Assembly (NCBI GenBank): GCA_028687415.1
Contig: JAQUAC010000058.1
Coordinates: 1 to 10,356 of the forward strand
From: Acidocella sp.
GTDB lineage: Bacteria > Pseudomonadota > Alphaproteobacteria > Acetobacterales > Acetobacteraceae
DNA: 10,356 nt
Reading direction: 5' to 3'
Both the position numbers and the translations under genes were made by a program. Positions 6,815 to 10,356 of this stretch are shown piece by piece; the first letter of the stretch is position 1, and the number at the start of each line of letters is the position of its first letter. The notes beneath the pieces are model-generated. The model had not been told where the DNA came from. It did no database searches and was given only the letters and a program-made list of their open reading frames with translations.

Positions 6815-7378
6815 TCAGACGTCACAGCAGGACGGCAAATCACCCAGTGAAAAAAATGCCCCCTGGCTCCACACGCCCATGACCTTGCGCCCACGCAAAA
6901 TCCCCGGCTCGGCCAATGCCACCAGCTCGTAATAGGTCGCACGGTTGATCCGCGCCTCAATCGGAAATCTGCCTTTACCATCACGCACATGAAGATACGG
7001 CGTCGGCTCGCAACTCAGCAAATCATGGCTGATCCGGATCGGGTGCTCCGGGCCGGCGGTCACGCACTGGTCCACATTCGTGCGGAAGCACAGCACCTGA
7101 TCCTTACCTTGCCCCTTCCAGCCCAACTCCACCGCCACAAAGGGCGCATCCTCAACCTCAATCCGCCCATGCTCCGCCGGAGTTTGCAGCGTATAGCCAC
7201 CATCCTCCTCACGCTTCAGCACGGTGGAGAACAGGCAAATCATCGGCTTGCGAGTGATCGGGCTGCCCTTATACAGCCAAGTACCGTCACGCTTGATCAG
7301 AATGGGCAGGTCTCCACATTCCACAGGCCGCCGAGCCGGGGTATCCGCTGCATTTCCCTGCTCCCCATTGCGCGTCAC
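6815..7378 (-). CDS. DUF1285 domain-containing protein
   Basis: This 187-aa soluble protein belongs to the DUF1285 family as far as I can recognise it: an N-terminal CGDLPILIKRDGTWLYKGSPI segment with RKPMICLFSTVLKRE (about 44-58), then Y-T-L-Q-TPAEHGRIEVED and later YLHVRDGKGRFPIEARINR. No function is established for the family. It has no signal peptide or membrane segment; its C-terminus ends in a Cys-Cys pair (SCCDV), which looks like a local feature. The start is a GTG at 7378-7376 preceded by AAGGAAACAAGGGACG; no in-frame ATG exists until about residue 46, so the GTG is well supported. It is the first gene of a minus-strand operon with the Nudix hydrolase nine bases downstream and cca after that. 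This hints at a role near cofactor or RNA metabolism, but that is inference. Confidence 0.85.
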   Translation of the reverse strand: MTRNGEQGNAADTPARRPVECGDLPILIKRDGTWLYKGSPITRKPMICLFSTVLKREEDGGYTLQTPAEHGRIEVEDAPFVAVELGWKGQGKDQVLCFRTNVDQCVTAGPEHPIRISHDLLSCEPTPYLHVRDGKGRFPIEARINRATYYELVALAEPGILRGRKVMGVWSQGAFFSLGDLPSCCDV

Positions 7379-7421
7379 CGTCCCTTGTTTCCTTACCCTA
7401 AAATAGCCGCATCATTACGAT

Positions 7422-7449
7422 GATATAGGTAGCATCACAAAGTAATCAA
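7422..7449 (-). promoter_or_regulatory. Candidate sigma-70 promoter of the DUF1285-Nudix-cca operon
   Basis: On the minus strand TTGATT (plus 7444-7449) and TATATC (plus 7422-7427) are separated by 16 bases, each matching the consensus hexamers at four or more positions. Transcription would begin roughly at 7411-7416 and leave a leader of about 35-40 nt before the GTG of DUF1285. A 5-bp inverted repeat, ATCAT-TACG-ATGAT (7411-7424), overlaps the -10 and the start site and could be an operator. Confidence 0.35.
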
Positions 7450-7505
7450 ATGGGCAAGGCGGGAAGGGGGCCTGTCAGACTAATTGTCATACGAAAGCAG
7501 CATCA

Positions 7506-7528
7506 ATTACGTAATCGCAATATAAATA
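7506..7528 (+). promoter_or_regulatory. Palindrome and -10-like element upstream of mnmG
   Basis: ATTACGTAAT (7506-7515) is a perfect 10-bp palindrome, followed six bases later by TATAAAT (7521-7527), a good -10 match about 60 nt before the mnmG ATG. No convincing -35 lies 16-18 nt upstream; TTGTCA (7484-7489) is too far away. This may be the mnmG-rsmG-parA promoter with a regulator site in the -35 position, or simply AT-rich sequence. The whole 208-nt gap (7379-7586) is visibly richer in A/T than the flanking genes, and I see no gene in it. Confidence 0.3.
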
Positions 7529-7586
7529 CACCAGAGGCGCCTTCAAACCCTTGGTGTTTTCCGGGCAAACTCGCTAAGACGCCCGC

Positions 7587-9299
7587 ATGGAATACGATGT
7601 CATCATCATCGGCGGTGGTCATGCCGGCACGGAGGCTGCCTCCGCCGCCGCCCGCTTCGGCGCCCGCACACTGCTTATCACCCACCGGGCCGACCGGCTG
7701 GGCGAGATGTCCTGCAACCCGGCCATCGGTGGTATCGGCAAAGGACATCTGGTGCGGGAAATCGACGCGCTGGACGGGCTGATGGGCAAAGCTGCTGACG
7801 CTGCCTGCATCCATTTCAAACTGCTGAACCGTACCAAGGGCCCGGCCGTGCGCGGCCCGCGCGCCCAGGCAGATCGCAAGCTCTACCGCCAAGCCATCCA
7901 GGCGCTGCTGGCGGCACAGGCAAACCTCACCATTCTGGAAGGTGAAGCCACCGGGCTGGAACGCGATGCCCATGGGCATGTTTGCGGCGTCACCCTCGCC
8001 ACCGGCCAAAATATCTCCTGCGCCGCCGCGGTGCTCACCACCGGCACCTTCCTCAATGGCATCCTGCATTTCGGCACTGAGATGCAGCCCGGAGGGCGCA
8101 TCGGCGACGCCCCGGCAAAATCCCTGGCCGAAGACCTTTTGCGCCTGAACCTGCCTCTGGGGCGCTTAAAAACCGGCACCCCGCCTCGGCTGGACAAAAC
8201 CAGCATCGACTGGGACGGCCTGCCCGAGGACAAGGGCGAAAACCCGCCAGAACCATTTTCGGCCCTCACCCAGGCGGTCACTAACCAGCAGATCTCCTGC
8301 CGCATTACCGGAACAACCGAGGAAACCCACCGGATTATTCGGGAAAACATCCATAAATCAGCGGTTTATGGCGGAAACATCGCCGGGCGCGGGCCACGCT
8401 ACTGCCCATCCATCGAGGACAAGGTGGTGCGTTTCGCCGAAAAGCCCGGCCACCAGATATTCCTGGAACCTGAGGGGCTGGATGACGACACCGTCTACCC
8501 CAACGGCATCTCCACCTCACTACCCTTAGATGTTCAGGAATTGCTCGTCCGCTCCATCCCAGGGCTGGAACACGCGCGCATCATCCGCCCCGGCTATGCG
8601 GTGGAATACGATTATATCGACCCACGCGCGCTGGACCATTCGCTACAGGTGAGGGCGTTACCCGGCCTATACCTTGCCGGGCAGATCAACGGCACCACAG
8701 GCTATGAGGAAGCTGGCGCGCAAGGCCTCATCGCTGGGCTGAACGCCGCCCGCGCCGCTGGCGGCAGCCCTCCCGCCACGCTGGGCCGCAACCAGGCTTA
8801 TACCGGTGTGCTGATCGACGATCTGGTAACCCAGGGCGTCACCGAGCCGTACCGCATGTTCACCTCCCGTGCCGAATACCGCCTGCAATTGCGCGCGGAC
8901 AACGCCGAACTGCGCCTAACCCCCTTAGGACTAGGCTGGGGCTGCATCGGCTCCAAACGCGCAACCATCTTTGCAGCATTACAGGATGAAATCGCCAGCT
9001 ATAACGGCAAACCGGAAGGCGAGGGCAGGGGCGCCGATATTCTCCGCGCCGACCTGCATTACGCCGGTTACCTCTCCCGCCAGGACGCCGAGATCAAAGC
9101 CCGCGCGCGGGACGAAGCTGTGCTGATCCCGGATTCCTTCAGCTACGCCCAAATCGGCGGGCTTTCTGCCGAACTGCGCGAGAAACTGGAACGAGTTCGC
9201 CCGCAAACTCTTGCCGCCGCTGGGCGGATCGAGGCCATGACCCCCGCCGCGCTCGGCGCCATCTTCGCCGCACTGAAAAAATCCCGGCGGGCCGCATGA
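7587..9299 (+). CDS. mnmG: tRNA uridine-34 5-carboxymethylaminomethyl modification enzyme MnmG (GidA), short form
   Basis: MnmG works with MnmE, using FAD, NADH and methylene-tetrahydrofolate, to build the (carboxymethyl)aminomethyl group on U34 of certain tRNAs. The N-terminal FAD site GGGHAGTEAA (9-18) is intact, as are SCNPAIGGIGKGHL with Cys43, PRYCPSIEDKVVRF with Cys273 (the two conserved cysteines), and AGQINGTTGYEEA. The protein is 570 aa against 629 in E. coli. The loss appears confined to one place, about residues 468-485, where a linker of some 18 residues (around YNGKPEGEGRG) replaces about 70 residues of the helical C-terminal region; the YAGYLSRQ...IP block and the tail continue normally. 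No frameshift is evident. The ATG at 7587 fits the conserved MEYDVIIIGGG beginning, though the ribosome binding site is weak. The stop overlaps rsmG by ATGA. mnmE is not upstream. Confidence 0.95.
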   Translation: MEYDVIIIGGGHAGTEAASAAARFGARTLLITHRADRLGEMSCNPAIGGIGKGHLVREIDALDGLMGKAADAACIHFKLLNRTKGPAVRGPRAQADRKLYRQAIQALLAAQANLTILEGEATGLERDAHGHVCGVTLATGQNISCAAAVLTTGTFLNGILHFGTEMQPGGRIGDAPAKSLAEDLLRLNLPLGRLKTGTPPRLDKTSIDWDGLPEDKGENPPEPFSALTQAVTNQQISCRITGTTEETHRIIRENIHKSAVYGGNIAGRGPRYCPSIEDKVVRFAEKPGHQIFLEPEGLDDDTVYPNGISTSLPLDVQELLVRSIPGLEHARIIRPGYAVEYDYIDPRALDHSLQVRALPGLYLAGQINGTTGYEEAGAQGLIAGLNAARAAGGSPPATLGRNQAYTGVLIDDLVTQGVTEPYRMFTSRAEYRLQLRADNAELRLTPLGLGWGCIGSKRATIFAALQDEIASYNGKPEGEGRGADILRADLHYAGYLSRQDAEIKARARDEAVLIPDSFSYAQIGGLSAELREKLERVRPQTLAAAGRIEAMTPAALGAIFAALKKSRRAA

Positions 9300-9868
9300 G
9301 CGAGGCTAAGCTCCGGCAATTCGCCGCGCTGGTGGAAAAATGGTCGCCCAAGATCAATCTGGTGAGCAAATCAGACCTGCCGCATATCTGGGAAAGGCAT
9401 GTGCAGGACTCACTGCGCCTGCTGCCCTATATCCCCGCCAACACGCCCCGCGCCATCGACCTCGGCTCCGGCGCAGGCTTTCCCGGCATGGTGCTGTGCA
9501 TCGCCACCGGCATCCCCTTCGAGCTGATTGAGTCAGATACACGCAAGGCCGCCTTCCTGAAGGAAGCCGCCCGGCTCACCGGCGCACCGGCCAAAGTCCA
9601 CAACACCCGCATAGAGGTAGCACCCGTTGAACCAGCCCCGCTGATCACCGCCCGCGCCCTGGCAGCGTTGGATAAACTGCTCGGGCTCGCCACTCCGCAT
9701 CTGGCGCCCGGCGGGGTTTGCCTCTTCCCCAAAGGCCGCGGCTGGCAAGCTGAATTGACGGCTGCAAGCCCCCTCTGGCACATGAACGTCGAACGCATTT
9801 CACCCTCCGAATGGGGGGAAAGCTGCATCCTGAAAGTGAGCCATATCCGCCATGCCGGAAAAGATTAA
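9296..9868 (+). CDS. rsmG: 16S rRNA (guanine527-N7) methyltransferase RsmG (GidB)
   Basis: RsmG methylates N7 of G527 in 16S rRNA using S-adenosylmethionine; loss of it gives low-level streptomycin resistance in several bacteria. The 190-aa protein has the family's opening LVEKWSPKINLVSKSD, the conserved WERHVQDS, and the SAM-binding loop AIDLGSGAGFPG (53-64). The acidic end of the next strand follows in IESDTRKAAFLKEA and a further family segment in ITARALA. It is a little shorter than E. coli RsmG (207 aa), mainly at the N-terminus, but complete in its motifs. The ATG overlaps the mnmG stop as ATGA, and its own 3' end overlaps the start of parA by 17 nt, so expression is probably coupled through all three. 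This mnmG-rsmG-parA order is widespread in bacteria. Confidence 0.94.
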   Translation: MSEAKLRQFAALVEKWSPKINLVSKSDLPHIWERHVQDSLRLLPYIPANTPRAIDLGSGAGFPGMVLCIATGIPFELIESDTRKAAFLKEAARLTGAPAKVHNTRIEVAPVEPAPLITARALAALDKLLGLATPHLAPGGVCLFPKGRGWQAELTAASPLWHMNVERISPSEWGESCILKVSHIRHAGKD

Positions 9869-10356
9869 GCGCCCGCGTATCATCGCCGTGGCCAACCAAA
9901 AAGGCGGTGTGGGCAAAACCACCACCGCCATCAACCTCGCCGCTGCCCTCGCCGTCGGCGGCTTGAAAATCCTGCTCCTGGACGTCGACCCGCAGGGCAA
10001 TGCCAGCACCGGCCTCGGCATCGAGCATAGCGCCCGCAAGGGAGGTTCCTATGATCTGCTCGCGGGAGACGCAACGCTAGCGGAAGCAACGATAGAGACC
10101 AGCGTTGAAAACCTCTCCATCGTGCCCGCAGTGCCGGACCTCATCGGCGCCGATCTTGAATTTGGCACCGTCGAGCGCCGGGAGTTTCTGCTCCGGGATG
10201 CGCTACTTAGCCAGAGCGATGCTGATATTATCTTCATCGACTGCCCACCCGGCCTCGGCCTGCTCACGCTGAATGGGCTGGTCGCGGCGGATGCGGTGCT
10301 CGTCCCGCTCCAGGCCGAATTCTTCGCCCTCGAAGGCATTTCCCAGCTCATGCGCC
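9852..10356 (+). CDS. parA: Chromosome partitioning ATPase ParA, 3' end missing
   Basis: The reading frame opens at ATG 9852 inside the end of rsmG and runs off the right edge after 168 full codons. The protein has the deviant Walker A box KGGVGKTT (17-24) with its signature lysine, the Walker A' DVDPQGN (44-50), and Walker B FIDCPPGLG (Asp130) where the more usual form has Ser rather than Gly after the prolines. These define the ParA/Soj/MinD-type ATPases; position behind mnmG-rsmG and the chromosomal-type N-terminus point to chromosomal ParA, which with ParB and parS drives origin segregation. A parB gene would be expected immediately downstream. The 17-nt overlap with rsmG is larger than usual, but the next in-frame start candidate lies within the conserved ATP-binding region, so 9852 is the best choice. 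No clear ribosome binding site is seen. Confidence 0.94.
   Translation, partial: MPEKIKRPRIIAVANQKGGVGKTTTAINLAAALAVGGLKILLLDVDPQGNASTGLGIEHSARKGGSYDLLAGDATLAEATIETSVENLSIVPAVPDLIGADLEFGTVERREFLLRDALLSQSDADIIFIDCPPGLGLLTLNGLVAADAVLVPLQAEFFALEGISQLMR

Noticed and set aside
7379..7586. Possible chromosomal origin next to mnmG
   Set aside because: mnmG adjoins oriC in some bacteria and this gap is AT-richer than its surroundings, but I find no DnaA box (TTATNCACA) on either strand and the gap is only 208 nt.
7450..7782. 110-codon plus-strand open frame entering mnmG out of frame
   Set aside because: Its second half is an out-of-frame reading of the mnmG start region, and the first half lies in AT-rich non-coding sequence with no coding signature.

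Overview
The window looks like chromosomal DNA of a GC-rich alphaproteobacterium, probably Acetobacteraceae/Rhodospirillales (an Acidocella- or Acidiphilium-like acidophile is a guess). The basis is gene content and order: a Tim44-like/MltA pair, a DUF1285 / CoA-pyrophosphatase Nudix / CCA-transferase operon, and mnmG-rsmG-parA. Codons strongly prefer G/C in the third position. I see no IS element, integrase, phage gene, CRISPR array, tRNA or rRNA. It is essentially an ordinary, densely packed housekeeping region, and I do not find a convincing new system in it.

Layout. (1) 1-442, minus: a histidine phosphatase cut off by the left edge. (2) 443-580: divergent intergenic region. (3) 581-3134, plus: a tight unit of a Tim44-like membrane protein, the MltA lipoprotein and a LutA/YkgE-type cysteine-rich protein (2-nt gap, then a 4-nt ATGA overlap). 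(4) 3202-5097, plus: the Kup potassium transporter, 67 nt after lutA. (5) 7378-5094, minus: DUF1285 protein, Nudix CoA pyrophosphatase, CCA-adding enzyme; the last gene ends tail-to-tail with kup and the two stop codons share bases. (6) 7379-7586: AT-richer divergent intergenic region. (7) 7587-10356, plus: mnmG, rsmG and the start of parA, each overlapping the next.

Together the genes cover cell-envelope work (murein turnover by MltA, Tim44-like protein, K+ uptake), tRNA maturation and modification (CCA addition, MnmG), rRNA methylation (RsmG), nucleotide-cofactor clean-up (Nudix) and chromosome partitioning (ParA). The points most worth a second look are an unusually short MnmG (570 aa, lacking about 55-60 residues of its C-terminal region), mnmG without mnmE in front of it, a LutA-like gene with no LutB/LutC beside it and coupled to mltA, an apparently leaderless or alternative start for the Tim44-like gene, and the overlapping convergent end of kup and cca with a perfect hairpin beside it.
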